NCBI RefSeq assembly: GCF_000737325.1
Contig: NZ_CP011125.1
Location: 5,084,001 to 5,148,000, forward strand
Length of the DNA stretch: 64,000 nt
Source of the DNA: Sandaracinus amylolyticus
Lineage (GTDB): Bacteria; Myxococcota_A; Polyangia; Polyangiales; Sandaracinaceae
Reading direction: 5' to 3'
Part shown: positions 47,088 through 56,452 of the stretch, one piece after another
Numbering within the stretch: position 1 is the stretch's first letter
Layout of the letters: each line of letters opens with the position of its first letter
Made by a program: the position numbers and the translations under genes
Notes under the pieces: generated by a model
The model's database searches: none
Seen by the model: the letters and a program-made list of their open reading frames with translations, nothing else
Told to the model about the DNA's origin: nothing

Positions 47088-48580
47088 TGGCCACGCCGAT
47101 TCCCGCGAACTCCGCGCGATTCTCGATCGACGAGCTCGCCGTCGCGACGCGCGGCACCGTCGCCGCGAGCACCGATCGCCCGCTCGTCGGCGTCGTCACC
47201 GACTCTCGCGCCGTCACGCCCGGATGCATCTTCGTCGCGCTGCGCGGCGCGAAGCACGACGCGCACGACTTCGTGCCCGCCGTCATCGCCGCGGGCGCGG
47301 GCGCGCTCGTCGTCTCGCAGCCGGTGAGCGCGCCCCCCGGCGTCGCGGTGGTGATCGTCCCCGACACGCTCCGCGCGCTCGGTGATCTCGCGCATGCGCA
47401 TCGCCGTCGCTTCCCCGTCGCGCTCGTGGCCGTCACCGGATCGGTCGGCAAGACGACGACCAAGGAGCTCACCGCCGCGGGCCTCGAGGCGCTCGGCCTG
47501 CGCGTGCTGCGCAGCGCGGGCAACCTCAACAACCGCATCGGCGTGCCCATGACCCTGCTGACGCTCGGCGCCGATGACGACGTCGCGGTGATCGAGATGG
47601 GCATGAACGTGCCCGGCGAGATCGCGCGGCTCACCGAGATCGCGATGCCGAGCGTCGGCGTCGTCACCGCGGTCGCCGAGGTGCACACCGAGGGCGTGGG
47701 CGGCATCGAGGGCGTCGCGCGCGAGAAGGGCGCGCTCCTGCTCGGGCTCGGCGCCGACGCGGCGGCCGTGTTCACCGCGGACGACGGGATCCTCGCGCCC
47801 TACGCCGAGCGCAGCCCCGCGCGCACGAAGCTCTCGTTCGGGCTCGCAGAGGGATCGGACGTGCGCGTCGCGGACGTCCAGATCGCGCTCGACGGAACGC
47901 GCTGCATCTACGTCGTGCAGGGCCTCAACGAGTTCGTGAACGCGAAGCTCGCGCTGATCGGCGAAGGTCCCGCGCGCTGCGGCGCGGCCGCGCTCGCCGC
48001 GATCGTCGCGCTCCGCGGCGCCGACGCGGTGCCCGCGGCGCTCGAGGGCATCCAGCGCGTCGCGCCCGGCGAAGGCCGCGCGCGTCCGATCCACGGCGTG
48101 GGCGGCACCGTCATCCTCGACGACGCCTACAACGCGAGCCCGCGCTCGACCGAGCTCGCGCTGCGCACCTGCTACGAGCTCGCGCGCGCTCGCGGCGGGC
48201 GCGCGATCGCGGTGCTCGGCGACATGCTCGAGCTCGGCGTCGAGAGCGAGCGCCTGCACGAGAGCGTCGGTGAAGCGGCGGTCGCGAGCGGCATCGCGCT
48301 GCTCGTCTGCTGCGGCCCCGAGATGCGCGCGGCCGCGCGCGGCGCGCTCACCGCGGGCATGGCGAGCGGCGTGAGCGGCATCCGCATCGAGCGCCTCGAC
48401 GATCCCACCGAGGCGATCTCGCTGGTGCGCGCGTTCGTCGAGCCGAACGACGTCATCCTCGTGAAGGGATCGCGCTCGATGCGCATGGAGCGCGTGGTCG
48501 AAGGGCTGCGCGAAGTGGACGCGTTCGGAAGCACCGCGCCCGGCATCATCGCCCCCGGCAGTGAAGAGGCGCCGCGATGA
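47087..48580 (+). CDS. murF: UDP-MurNAc-tripeptide D-alanyl-D-alanine ligase
   Basis: 497 residues from ATG 47087 (TGATG junction with murE). ATP loop VTGSVGKTTTKEL, EMGMNVPGEIARL, DDAYNASPRSTELAL and GDMLELG are MurF hallmarks. It joins D-Ala-D-Ala to UDP-MurNAc-tripeptide. About 40 residues longer than E. coli MurF because of a short C-terminal Gly/Pro tail and loop insertions. It overlaps mraY by 4 bp. Confidence 0.95.
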   Translation: MATPIPANSARFSIDELAVATRGTVAASTDRPLVGVVTDSRAVTPGCIFVALRGAKHDAHDFVPAVIAAGAGALVVSQPVSAPPGVAVVIVPDTLRALGDLAHAHRRRFPVALVAVTGSVGKTTTKELTAAGLEALGLRVLRSAGNLNNRIGVPMTLLTLGADDDVAVIEMGMNVPGEIARLTEIAMPSVGVVTAVAEVHTEGVGGIEGVAREKGALLLGLGADAAAVFTADDGILAPYAERSPARTKLSFGLAEGSDVRVADVQIALDGTRCIYVVQGLNEFVNAKLALIGEGPARCGAAALAAIVALRGADAVPAALEGIQRVAPGEGRARPIHGVGGTVILDDAYNASPRSTELALRTCYELARARGGRAIAVLGDMLELGVESERLHESVGEAAVASGIALLVCCGPEMRAAARGALTAGMASGVSGIRIERLDDPTEAISLVRAFVEPNDVILVKGSRSMRMERVVEGLREVDAFGSTAPGIIAPGSEEAPR

Positions 48581-49698
48581 TCTACTACCTCCTCTACCCG
48601 TACAGCGATCGCATCGGGTTCCTGAACGTCCTGCGGTACGTCCCGTTCCGCGTCCTCGCGGCGACGATGACCGCGATGCTGCTCACGTTCGGGCTCTACC
48701 CGTGGTTCATCCGTCGCCTGCAGTCGCGACAGATCGGGCAGGTCGTCCGCAAGGAAGGCCCGCAGAGCCACCTCAGCAAGGCGGGCACGCCGACGATGGG
48801 CGGCGCGCTCATCCTGCTCGCGCTGGTCGCGTCGACGGTGCTCTGGGCCGATCCGACGAACACGCCGGTGTGGCTCACGCTCGCGGTCACCGCGGCGTAC
48901 GGCGTCGTCGGCTACATCGACGACGCGCGCAAGGTCCGGAAGAACAACACCGGCGGCCTCAGCGCGCGCGGCAAGCTCGTGCTGCAGTTCTCGGTCGCGA
49001 TCGCGGTGTGCGCCTACCTCTGGTACGGCGAGGCCGGGCTCGGCGAGGACTGGCTCGCGATCCGCAACCGCCTCGCGGTCCCGTTCATCGCGTTCGATCG
49101 CGTGCAGATCGCCCTGCCCCCGTGGGCGTACGTGATGTTCGGCGCGTTCGTGATCGTCGCGACCTCGAACTGCGTGAACCTCACCGACGGCCTCGACGGG
49201 CTCGCGATCGGCCCGGTGATGATCAACGCCGGCACCTACGCGATCCTCGCGTACCTCGCGGGCGTCACGTTCTTCGGCGAGGACCTCGCGGACTACCTGC
49301 AGATCCCGTCGCTCGAGAGCGCGAGCGATCTCAGCGTCTACTGCGGCGCGATGATCGGCGCGGGGTTCGGCTTCCTCTGGTTCAACACGTACCCCGCGCA
49401 GGTCTTCATGGGCGACGTGGGCTCGCTCGCGCTCGGCGGCGGCCTCGGCACGCTCGCGGTGCTCACGAAGAACGAGCTGCTCTCGGTGCTGCTCGGCGGG
49501 ATCTTCGTGATCGAAGGCGTGAGCGTCATCGGTCAGGTCGCGAGCTTCAAGCTGTTCAAGAAGCGCATCTTCCTGATGGCCCCGATCCACCACCACTTCG
49601 AGAAGAAGGGGTGGCCCGAGCCGAAGGTCATCGTCCGGTTCTGGATCATCAGCATCATGCTGGCGCTCGCGAGCCTCGCGACGCTGAAGCTGAGGTGA
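48577..49698 (+). CDS. mraY: Phospho-N-acetylmuramoyl-pentapeptide transferase
   Basis: 373 residues with about ten membrane helices. Signature segments: SHLSKAGTPTMGGAL, GYIDDARKVRKNNTGGLSARGK (catalytic Asp pair and Mg site), NCVNLTDGLDGLAIGP and MAPIHHHFEKKGWPE. It transfers phospho-MurNAc-pentapeptide to undecaprenyl phosphate to form lipid I at the inner face of the membrane. ATGA overlap with murF and GTGA overlap with murD. Confidence 0.97.
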   Translation: MIYYLLYPYSDRIGFLNVLRYVPFRVLAATMTAMLLTFGLYPWFIRRLQSRQIGQVVRKEGPQSHLSKAGTPTMGGALILLALVASTVLWADPTNTPVWLTLAVTAAYGVVGYIDDARKVRKNNTGGLSARGKLVLQFSVAIAVCAYLWYGEAGLGEDWLAIRNRLAVPFIAFDRVQIALPPWAYVMFGAFVIVATSNCVNLTDGLDGLAIGPVMINAGTYAILAYLAGVTFFGEDLADYLQIPSLESASDLSVYCGAMIGAGFGFLWFNTYPAQVFMGDVGSLALGGGLGTLAVLTKNELLSVLLGGIFVIEGVSVIGQVASFKLFKKRIFLMAPIHHHFEKKGWPEPKVIVRFWIISIMLALASLATLKLR

Positions 49699-51062
49699 GC
49701 GTGCTGGATCTCGCAGGCAAGCGTCTCGTGGTCGTCGGCGGCGGCAAGAGCGGTCTCGCGGCGGCGCGTCTCGCCGCGAAAGCCGGCGCGCGCGTCACGA
49801 TCAACGACAAGAAGAGCGAGGCCGAGGCCTCGGCGCTCGTCGCCGACGCGCGCGCGATCGACGTCGACGTCGTGCTCGGCGGACACCCCGAGTCGCTCTT
49901 CGCGGCGGCCGACGTGATCGTGCTCTCGCCCGGCGTGCCCTCGCTGGCGGTGGTCGACGCCGCGGAGAAGCGCGGCGCGAAGGTGATCCCCGAGGTCGAG
50001 CTCGCCGCGCACTTCCTCCGTGGAACGCTGATCGGCATCACCGGCAGCAACGGCAAGAGCACGGTGACCACGCTCGTCGGCGAGATGTGCGCGGCGAGCG
50101 GCCGTCCTTCGTTCACCGGTGGCAACCTCGGCGACGCGCTCGCGCTCGCGGTCGGCACCGAGGCCGCGGAGAGCAAGAAGGGGCTCGTGGTCGCGGAGCT
50201 CTCGAGCTTCCAGCTCGAGCGCATCGAGACGATGCGCTGCCACATCGCGGCGTGCCTCAACGTCACCGAGGATCACCTCGATCGCCACGGCACGTTCGCG
50301 GCGTACGCCGCCGCGAAGGGACGCATCTTCCTCACGCAGACCACGGACGACCACGCGATCGTCCCCGCGGGCGACGAGCTCTGCATCGCGCTCGCGCGGG
50401 CCGGCGCGGCGAAGCTGCACACGTTCGGCGGCGCCGACGGCGAGGTGCGCGTCGAGGACGGCGTGCTCGTCGACACCGTCAGCGGGCTACGCTTCCCGGT
50501 CGCGAAGCTGCGCATCCGCGGCCTTCACAACCAGGCGAACGCGTGCGCCGCCGCGCTCGCCGCGCGCCTCGCAGGCGTGCCGCGCGAGGCGATCGAGGAC
50601 GTGCTCGCGCGCTTCGCGGGCCTGCCCCACCGCATGGTCCACGTGCGCGATCTCGACGGCGTCGTGTACTACGACGACAGCAAGGCGACGAACGTCGGCG
50701 CGACGGTCGCCGCGCTCGACGGCCTCGCGGATCTCGAGGGCCGCGTCGTGTTGATCGCGGGCGGCGTCGACAAGGGCGGCTCCTACGCGCCGGTGCGCGA
50801 GCGCATGGAGCGCATCGGCCGCGCGCTGGTCCTCATCGGCGAGGCCGCGCCGCTGATCTCGAGCGCGTTCGAGGGCTCGCCGATCGAGCGCATCGCCGCG
50901 ACGACGATCGACGACGCGGTCGCCAAGGCGCGCGCGGTCGCGCGTGCGGGTGATGCGGTGCTGCTCGCGCCCGCATGCGCGAGCTTCGACATGTTCCGCT
51001 CGTACGCGCATCGCGGTGACGAGTTCGCGCGCGCCGTGCGCGCCCTGCCGGAGGCGATCTGA
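49695..51062 (+). CDS. murD: UDP-MurNAc-L-alanine-D-glutamate ligase
   Basis: 455 residues from GTG 49695 (VSVLDLAGKRLVVVGGGKSG). N-terminal Rossmann part with VVGGGKSGLAAARL, ATP loop ITGSNGKSTVTTLV, ELSSFQLERIE, LNVTEDHLDRHGTF and the C-terminal DDSKATNVGATVAAL. It ligates D-Glu to UDP-MurNAc-L-Ala. The order mraY-murD-ftsW-murG is canonical. It is followed by a 1-bp gap to the ftsW ATG. Confidence 0.95.
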   Translation: MSVLDLAGKRLVVVGGGKSGLAAARLAAKAGARVTINDKKSEAEASALVADARAIDVDVVLGGHPESLFAAADVIVLSPGVPSLAVVDAAEKRGAKVIPEVELAAHFLRGTLIGITGSNGKSTVTTLVGEMCAASGRPSFTGGNLGDALALAVGTEAAESKKGLVVAELSSFQLERIETMRCHIAACLNVTEDHLDRHGTFAAYAAAKGRIFLTQTTDDHAIVPAGDELCIALARAGAAKLHTFGGADGEVRVEDGVLVDTVSGLRFPVAKLRIRGLHNQANACAAALAARLAGVPREAIEDVLARFAGLPHRMVHVRDLDGVVYYDDSKATNVGATVAALDGLADLEGRVVLIAGGVDKGGSYAPVRERMERIGRALVLIGEAAPLISSAFEGSPIERIAATTIDDAVAKARAVARAGDAVLLAPACASFDMFRSYAHRGDEFARAVRALPEAI

Positions 51063-51063
51063 C

Positions 51064-52368
51064 ATGGGCATGATCCGCAGCTGGATCGCGGCGCGATTCC
51101 GCAAGAGCGAGATGCCGCTTCGCGTGGCCGACGTGCCGCGCGCGTCGGTTCCAGCCCCCGCGCCCTCGCTGCTCGGCGGGTGGCCCAAGGCGATCGGCCC
51201 GAGCGATCCGGTACTGCTCGGCATCGTGCTCGCGCTGATCGCATTCGGCGTCGTGATGACGTTCAGCGCGAGCGCGGTGTTCGCCTCGCAGCGCTTCCAC
51301 GACGGCCACTTCTTCCTGGTGCGTCAGGCGATCTTCGCGGGGATCGCGCTGCCCGTGATGATCGTCGTCTCGCGCATCGACTATCACCTGCTCCGCCCGC
51401 TCACCTATCCGATCCTCGGCGTCACGATCGCGCTGCTCGTCTACGTCGCGCTCGGCTTCGGTCACAGCGCCGGCGGCGCGGCGCGCTGGATCGCGATCGG
51501 CCCGTTCCACGTGCAGCCCGCGGAGGTCGCGAAGGTCGCGATGATCCTCTGGCTCGCCTACTCGCTCTCGAAAAAGCAGGAGGCGATCCGCACGTTCAAG
51601 GTCGGCATCCTCCCGCACCTGCTCGTGATGGGCTTCCTCGCGCTGCTCTGCCTGCGCCAGCCCGACTTCGGCAGCGCGGTGATGATCTGCGTGATCACGT
51701 TCGTGCTGCTCTTCGCCGCGGGCGCGAAGGTCGGGCCGATCCTCTCGATGGTGCTCGCGGGCGCCGGGCTCGCGGTGCTGCTCGTCATCAGCTCGCCGTA
51801 CCGCATGCGGCGCGTCGAGGCGTTCCTCGATCCCTTCGGCCATCGTCAGGACGCGGGCTACCAGGTCGCGGAGTCGATCATCGCGTTCGGCTCGGGCGGC
51901 GCGACCGGCGTGGGCATCGGCGACTCGCGGCAGAAGCTCTTCTTCCTGCCCGAGGCGCACACCGACTTCGTCAGCGCGATCATCGGCGAGGAGCTCGGCT
52001 TCGTCGGCATCGCGCTGCTCGTCCTCGCGTTCGTGCTCATCGTGGTGCGCGGCGTGCGCGTCGCGTTCCGCGCGGCCGACGACTACGGCTCGTTCCTCGC
52101 CATCGGCGTGACGATGTTCGTGGGCCTCCAGGCGTTCACGAACCTCGCGGTCGCGATGGGCATGGTGCCGACGAAGGGCCTCGTGCTGCCCTTCGTGAGC
52201 TACGGCGGATCGGCGCTGCTCGTGAACGCGGCGGCGATGGGGCTCCTGCTCAACGTGTCGCGGCCCCGCGAGGGCGACGAGACCGCGACCAGCGAGTCCA
52301 CCCAGACCGGCAACGCGCGGGCGAGCGCGCCGAGCGGCTTCAGGACGATCGAAGGAGGCGCAGCATGA
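51064..52368 (+). CDS. ftsW: Septal peptidoglycan glycosyltransferase FtsW
   Basis: 434 residues from ATG 51064. A 45-residue cytoplasmic N-terminus precedes about ten membrane helices. SEDS motifs: ARWIAIGPFHVQPAEVAKVAM, LLCLRQPDFGSAVMI, PYRMRRVEAFLDPFGHRQDAGYQVAESIIAFG in the large loop, and GLVLPFVSYGGSALLVN; the catalytic Asp of the SEDS family lies in the loop region (LDPFG). It polymerises lipid II at the septum together with FtsI. Overlaps murG by ATGA. Confidence 0.94.
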   Translation: MGMIRSWIAARFRKSEMPLRVADVPRASVPAPAPSLLGGWPKAIGPSDPVLLGIVLALIAFGVVMTFSASAVFASQRFHDGHFFLVRQAIFAGIALPVMIVVSRIDYHLLRPLTYPILGVTIALLVYVALGFGHSAGGAARWIAIGPFHVQPAEVAKVAMILWLAYSLSKKQEAIRTFKVGILPHLLVMGFLALLCLRQPDFGSAVMICVITFVLLFAAGAKVGPILSMVLAGAGLAVLLVISSPYRMRRVEAFLDPFGHRQDAGYQVAESIIAFGSGGATGVGIGDSRQKLFFLPEAHTDFVSAIIGEELGFVGIALLVLAFVLIVVRGVRVAFRAADDYGSFLAIGVTMFVGLQAFTNLAVAMGMVPTKGLVLPFVSYGGSALLVNAAAMGLLLNVSRPREGDETATSESTQTGNARASAPSGFRTIEGGAA

Positions 52369-53654
52369 TCGAGCGCGTCGTCATCGCGGGGGGCGGTACG
52401 GGAGGGCACCTCTTCCCGGGGATCGCGGTGGTCGAGGAGCTGCGTCGTCGCAACCACGACCTCGACGTCGCGTACGTCGGGACCGAGCGCGGCATCGAGG
52501 CGCGCGTGATCCCGGCGATGCGCGAGCGCTTCGAGACGCTCGACGTGCGCCCGCTGAAGGGCACGGATCCGTCGGGCTTCATGAAGTCCTTGCTGAAGCT
52601 CCCGGGCGCGTGGGGGCACGCGATCTCGATCCTGCGCGACGTCGAGCCCGAGGTCGTGATCGGCGTCGGCGGGTACTCGTCGGGCCCGATGCTCGTCGCG
52701 GCGGCGAGCCTCGGCATCCCGTGCGCGCTGATGGAGCAGAACGCGCACGTCGGCCTCACGAACCGCATGCTCGCGCCGGTCGTCGGCCGCGCGTACCTCA
52801 CGTACGACGTGACCGTGTCGCACTTCGGCGAGAAGGCGCGCGTGGTGGGCAACCCGGTGCGCCGCGCGTTCGTCGACGCGGCGCGCCTCGCGCTGAGCGA
52901 TCCCGAGGCGTTCGAGCTGCGCGCGCGCCGCATCCTCGTGCTCGGCGGATCGCAGGGCGCGAAGGCGCTCAACGAGACGGTGCCCGAGGCGCTCGCCGCG
53001 GCAGGCGTGACCGAGCGCGGGATCGAGGTCGTGCACCAGACGGGCGCGGCGATGCAGGCCGAGGTCGCAGCGCGCTACGAGGCGCTCGGCGTGAAGGCCG
53101 AGGTCGTGTCGTTCATCGACGACATGGCGCGCGCGTACGCGAGCTCGACGCTCGTCATCGCGCGCGCGGGCGCGACGACGCTCGCGGAGATCTGCGCGAT
53201 CGGGCGCCCGTCGATCCTGGTGCCCTACCCGCACGCGGCCGACGATCACCAGGCGCGCAACGCCGAGGCGCTCGAGCGCGCCGGCGCCGCGATCGCGATT
53301 CGTCAAGAGAGCTTGACCATCGACCACCTCGCGAGCGACGTGCGCGCGCTGCTCGACGATCCCACGCGCCGCCGCGCGATGGCCGCCGCCGCGCGCGAGG
53401 AAGGCCGCCCCGATGCAGCCGCCGCCATCGTCGACGACCTCATCTCGTGGCTCGGCCGCCCGACGATGACCCCGGCGCGCGTCCCGACGATCCCGCCGCC
53501 GCGCCACGATCCCGAGCCGGGCATGGCGTTCGCGCGCGTGGACTTCCGCGCGTCGCGCGGCGCGATCGAGGCGCGTCGCGCCACCACGCCTCCGACCGCG
53601 CGCTTCGAGCCCGCGGTGTTCCCGATGCCGCGCGGCGCAGCGCTCGCGAGCTGA
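52365..53654 (+). CDS. murG: Lipid II synthase MurG with C-terminal extension
   Basis: 429 residues from ATG 52365 with GAAGGAGG as ribosome site. GT-B motifs: GGGTGGHLFPGIAV, VIGVGGYSSGPMLVAAA, MEQNAHVGLTNRML, VLGGSQGAKALNE, IARAGATTLAEICAIGRPSILVPYPHAADDHQ. The enzyme ends around residue 365, and about 60 extra residues follow (TMTPARVPTIPPPRHD and so on), which are Pro/Arg-rich and probably disordered; E. coli MurG is 355 residues. It transfers GlcNAc to lipid I at the inner membrane face. Last gene of the dcw cluster in this window; no murC follows. Confidence 0.94.
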   Translation: MIERVVIAGGGTGGHLFPGIAVVEELRRRNHDLDVAYVGTERGIEARVIPAMRERFETLDVRPLKGTDPSGFMKSLLKLPGAWGHAISILRDVEPEVVIGVGGYSSGPMLVAAASLGIPCALMEQNAHVGLTNRMLAPVVGRAYLTYDVTVSHFGEKARVVGNPVRRAFVDAARLALSDPEAFELRARRILVLGGSQGAKALNETVPEALAAAGVTERGIEVVHQTGAAMQAEVAARYEALGVKAEVVSFIDDMARAYASSTLVIARAGATTLAEICAIGRPSILVPYPHAADDHQARNAEALERAGAAIAIRQESLTIDHLASDVRALLDDPTRRRAMAAAAREEGRPDAAAAIVDDLISWLGRPTMTPARVPTIPPPRHDPEPGMAFARVDFRASRGAIEARRATTPPTARFEPAVFPMPRGAALAS

Positions 53655-53663
53655 GCGGGGCAC

Positions 53664-53687
53664 ACGCTCGGCGGCTGCGCCGAGCGT
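53664..53687. terminator. Bidirectional terminator between murG and the chemosensory operon
   Basis: Perfect 10-bp stem ACGCTCGGCG/CGCCGAGCGT with a GCTG loop, 9 bp after the murG stop and 42 bp before the MCP stop on the other strand. The stem is symmetric, so it could end both convergent transcripts. No T-tract. Confidence 0.65.
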
Positions 53688-53729
53688 CGTTCGCTCCCGC
53701 GCCGAGCTCCTTACGACGCCCGCTCCGTA

Positions 53730-55139
53730 CTAGAGCTGGAACTGCGACGTGTAGTGGTGCAGTCGCTCCGCGATCTGCGAGAGCTCGCGCACCGCTTGCA
53801 GCGTCTGGTTCGTGCCCGCCGCGCTCTGGTGCGTCGCGTCGGCGATCTCGTCCATCGCGCGCGTCACCTGCTCCGTGCTCGACTCCTGCTCCTCGGTGAT
53901 CACGCCGATGCGCCGCGCGGCGTCGGTCGTGTCGCGCGCGAGCTTCGTCGCGTCCTCCGTCGCCAGCGCGGTCGCCTGCGTCGCCTTGCGGATGTCGCCG
54001 GTGAGCTCCTTCACGATCTTCACCGACTCCATCACGCTCTCCGCGAGCCGCTGCATCTGGTTCGCGACGAGCGAGAAGCCGCGCCCCGCCTCGCCCGCCT
54101 TGGCGCCCTCGAGCGCCGCGTTGAGCGCGAGCAGCTCCGACTTGTTCGCGACGTCGCGGATCAGCTCGAGCAGCTCGGTGATGCGCTGCGCGTGCTCGGT
54201 CAGCGTCCGGATGCGATCGCTGATGAGCTCGGCGTTCTGCAGCGTCGCGCTCGCGTTGTCGGTCACGCCGCGCGCCGCCCCCGCGATCGAGCGCGAGCCC
54301 TGGAGCAGCGTCCCCACCGTGCGCCGCGTCTCCTCGATCGCGCCGCCCTGCTCGATCGCGCTGCGCTCCTGCTGCTGCGCCATCGCGGCGATCTCGTTGC
54401 TCGCGTGCGTGAGCTGCGCCGCGTCCTTCTGGATCTGCTCGACCAGCCCGCGCAGCCCGCCGAGCATCGACGCGATCACGCGCGAGACGTCGCTGTCGCC
54501 CTGGATCTCGCCCGCGAGGTCGCCCTTCGCGATGCGCCGCGCGCGCTCCATCACGATGTCGATGTCGTGAAGCCGCTGGCGCAGCGACTCCTGGTGCTCC
54601 TTCGCCTGACCCACGAACGACGAGATCGAGAGCGCCGCGACGCCGAGCACCAGCGCCGAGCCCACCGCCGCGGGCACGAGGTCCGCCGGCGCGCCGCCGT
54701 CGACGACGCCGACCTTCAGGTGCGCGAGCATCCCCGCGCCCGCGTTGAACGCGACCAGCGCGATCACGCCGCTGCGCGGGAGCAGGAACGGCGAGAGCGC
54801 GACGTTGATCAGCAGCGCCTGCAGCGCGCCCGAGCCGAGCGTGCCGGTGCCGTCGAACGCGACCGCGAGCAGCGCGCCACACGACGTGCCGAAGAGCAGC
54901 ACGGCCGCCGCCGAGCGGCGGTACGGCGTGAACGTGAGCCCGAACGCGCTGCTCGTCGCGATGACGATGATCCCGAGGCACGCGACGGAGACGAGCGAGG
55001 GCTGGAAGTACGAGATCGCGCTGAGCGCCGCGACCATCACCGTCGCGAGCCCCGCGCTCGCGGTGCGCAGGAAGCGGACCTCGAACGCGCGCGTGCGCGC
55101 GTCGAGCTCCGACACGATCGACCGTTCGCCGCCTTCCAT
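53730..55139 (-). CDS. Membrane methyl-accepting chemotaxis protein
   Basis: 469 residues from ATG 55139, with a strong ribosome site (GAAGGAGGAGG). Instead of a periplasmic sensor, residues 35-190 hold about six hydrophobic helices (ASAGLATVMVAALSAISYF, LVSVACLGIIVIATSSAFG, ALVLGVAALSISSFVG). A HAMP-like DIVMERARRIAKGDLAGEI precedes the signalling domain, whose hairpin tip is NKSELLALNAALEGAKAGEAGRGF. Possible methylation glutamines/glutamates flank it (EETRRTVGTLLQGS). It may sense the membrane or act with a partner. Last gene of the chemosensory operon; its ATG overlaps the cheR stop. Confidence 0.88.
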   Translation of the reverse strand: MEGGERSIVSELDARTRAFEVRFLRTASAGLATVMVAALSAISYFQPSLVSVACLGIIVIATSSAFGLTFTPYRRSAAAVLLFGTSCGALLAVAFDGTGTLGSGALQALLINVALSPFLLPRSGVIALVAFNAGAGMLAHLKVGVVDGGAPADLVPAAVGSALVLGVAALSISSFVGQAKEHQESLRQRLHDIDIVMERARRIAKGDLAGEIQGDSDVSRVIASMLGGLRGLVEQIQKDAAQLTHASNEIAAMAQQQERSAIEQGGAIEETRRTVGTLLQGSRSIAGAARGVTDNASATLQNAELISDRIRTLTEHAQRITELLELIRDVANKSELLALNAALEGAKAGEAGRGFSLVANQMQRLAESVMESVKIVKELTGDIRKATQATALATEDATKLARDTTDAARRIGVITEEQESSTEQVTRAMDEIADATHQSAAGTNQTLQAVRELSQIAERLHHYTSQFQL

Positions 55140-56452
55140 CACCCGACCTCCTCCTTCGAATCCACTCGCTGCGCGCAGATCGCGCGCACCATCTCGGCGG
55201 GGCACGCCAGCGCCTCGATGTCGTCCACGCACGAGCGCCACCGGATCTCCGGGCGCCGCGCGAGCGATCGCCACGTCGCGTCGAGCGCAGCGCGCGCGCG
55301 CTCGTGCTCCCCCGCGCGATCCCACGCGCCCGCGAGCAGATAACGCGCGGGCCACAGATCGGCGTCGAGGAAGAGCGCGCGACGCAGCGCGCGCGTCGCG
55401 TCGTCCCACGCGCCACGCTTGCGATGGAGCGCGCCCCACAGGAAGCACAGCTCCGCCGAGAGCGGGTCGATCCGCTCCGCCGCGCGATACGCGTCCTCCG
55501 CGCCCGCGAGATCGTGCGTCGCGAGCCGCACGTTCCCGAGCGCGAGCCACGCCTCGACACGATCGGGCGCGCGCGCGACGAGACGCTCGAGCGCGCCCGC
55601 TGCCGCGGCGTACGCGCCGCGCGCGATGCGCTCGCGAGCCTCCGCCCAGAGCTCGTCGGCGCTCGGCTCGCGCGGCGGCGGCGTCGAGCGCGCGCGCGGC
55701 GCGGCGCGCTGCGGGATCACGATCGGCGCGCTCGGCCGCGCGTCACCGGGCCCGAAGAGCACGACGCCGTGCGACGCGATCGAGCTCGCGAGCTGATCCG
55801 CGATGCGCGACGACGAATCGTCGGTGCAGTGGAGCAGCACGTTGCGGCACACGATCGCGTCCCAACCGCCGCCTCCTGGCGCGATCAGCGGCGGGTCGAG
55901 CAGGTTGTGCACGCGGAGCGTCACGCGCGCGCGCAGCTCGACCGCGACGCGTGCGCGATCGCCGCGCATCTCGAACCACCGCGCGATCGTCGCCGGGGGC
56001 ACGCGCCGTAGCGCATGCGCGCCGTACTCCGCGCGTCGCGCGATCTCGATGCGCGCCGCATCCACGTCGGTCGCCGTCACCCGCACGTCGACGCCGCGCT
56101 CCGCGCACGCGATCGCCACGCCGTACGCCTCCTCGCCGGTCGAGCACCCCGCGACCCACACGCGCGCCGGCCCGCCGACGGCGCTCGCGCGCAGCCGCTC
56201 GGCGAGCGCGACGATCGCGTCGTGATCGCGGAAGAACCACGTCCATCCGTTCGTGAACGCGGCAGCGAGGTGCGCGAGCTCGGGCTCGGGCGCGCGCGAC
56301 ACGTGCTCGACGTACGCGGCCGCGCTCGGCAGGCCGAGCGTGCGACGGCGCGCCTCGATGAGCGTCGCGAGCTCCGCGTCGTTCGATCGCAGCGAAGGCC
56401 GCAGACCGAGCCGCCGCGCGATCACCGGCGCGAGCCGCTCCGCGAAGCTCAC
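55139..56452 (-). CDS. cheR: CheR methyltransferase with TPR tail
   Basis: 437 residues from GTG 56452. CheR core: FTNGWTWFFRDHDAI, SAM loop VAGCSTGEEAYGVAI (102-110), the ATDVDAARIEIARRAEYG helix and VCRNVLLHC. Residues about 295-420 carry three TPRs (AYAAAAGALERLVARAPDRVE, AEDAYRAAERIDPLSAELCF, ATRALRRALFLDADLWPARY). It methylates MCP glutamates. CheR-TPR fusions occur in alternative chemosensory systems of myxobacteria and probably tether the enzyme to its partners. Overlaps cheB by GTGA. Confidence 0.93.
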   Translation of the reverse strand: MSFAERLAPVIARRLGLRPSLRSNDAELATLIEARRRTLGLPSAAAYVEHVSRAPEPELAHLAAAFTNGWTWFFRDHDAIVALAERLRASAVGGPARVWVAGCSTGEEAYGVAIACAERGVDVRVTATDVDAARIEIARRAEYGAHALRRVPPATIARWFEMRGDRARVAVELRARVTLRVHNLLDPPLIAPGGGGWDAIVCRNVLLHCTDDSSSRIADQLASSIASHGVVLFGPGDARPSAPIVIPQRAAPRARSTPPPREPSADELWAEARERIARGAYAAAAGALERLVARAPDRVEAWLALGNVRLATHDLAGAEDAYRAAERIDPLSAELCFLWGALHRKRGAWDDATRALRRALFLDADLWPARYLLAGAWDRAGEHERARAALDATWRSLARRPEIRWRSCVDDIEALACPAEMVRAICAQRVDSKEEVG

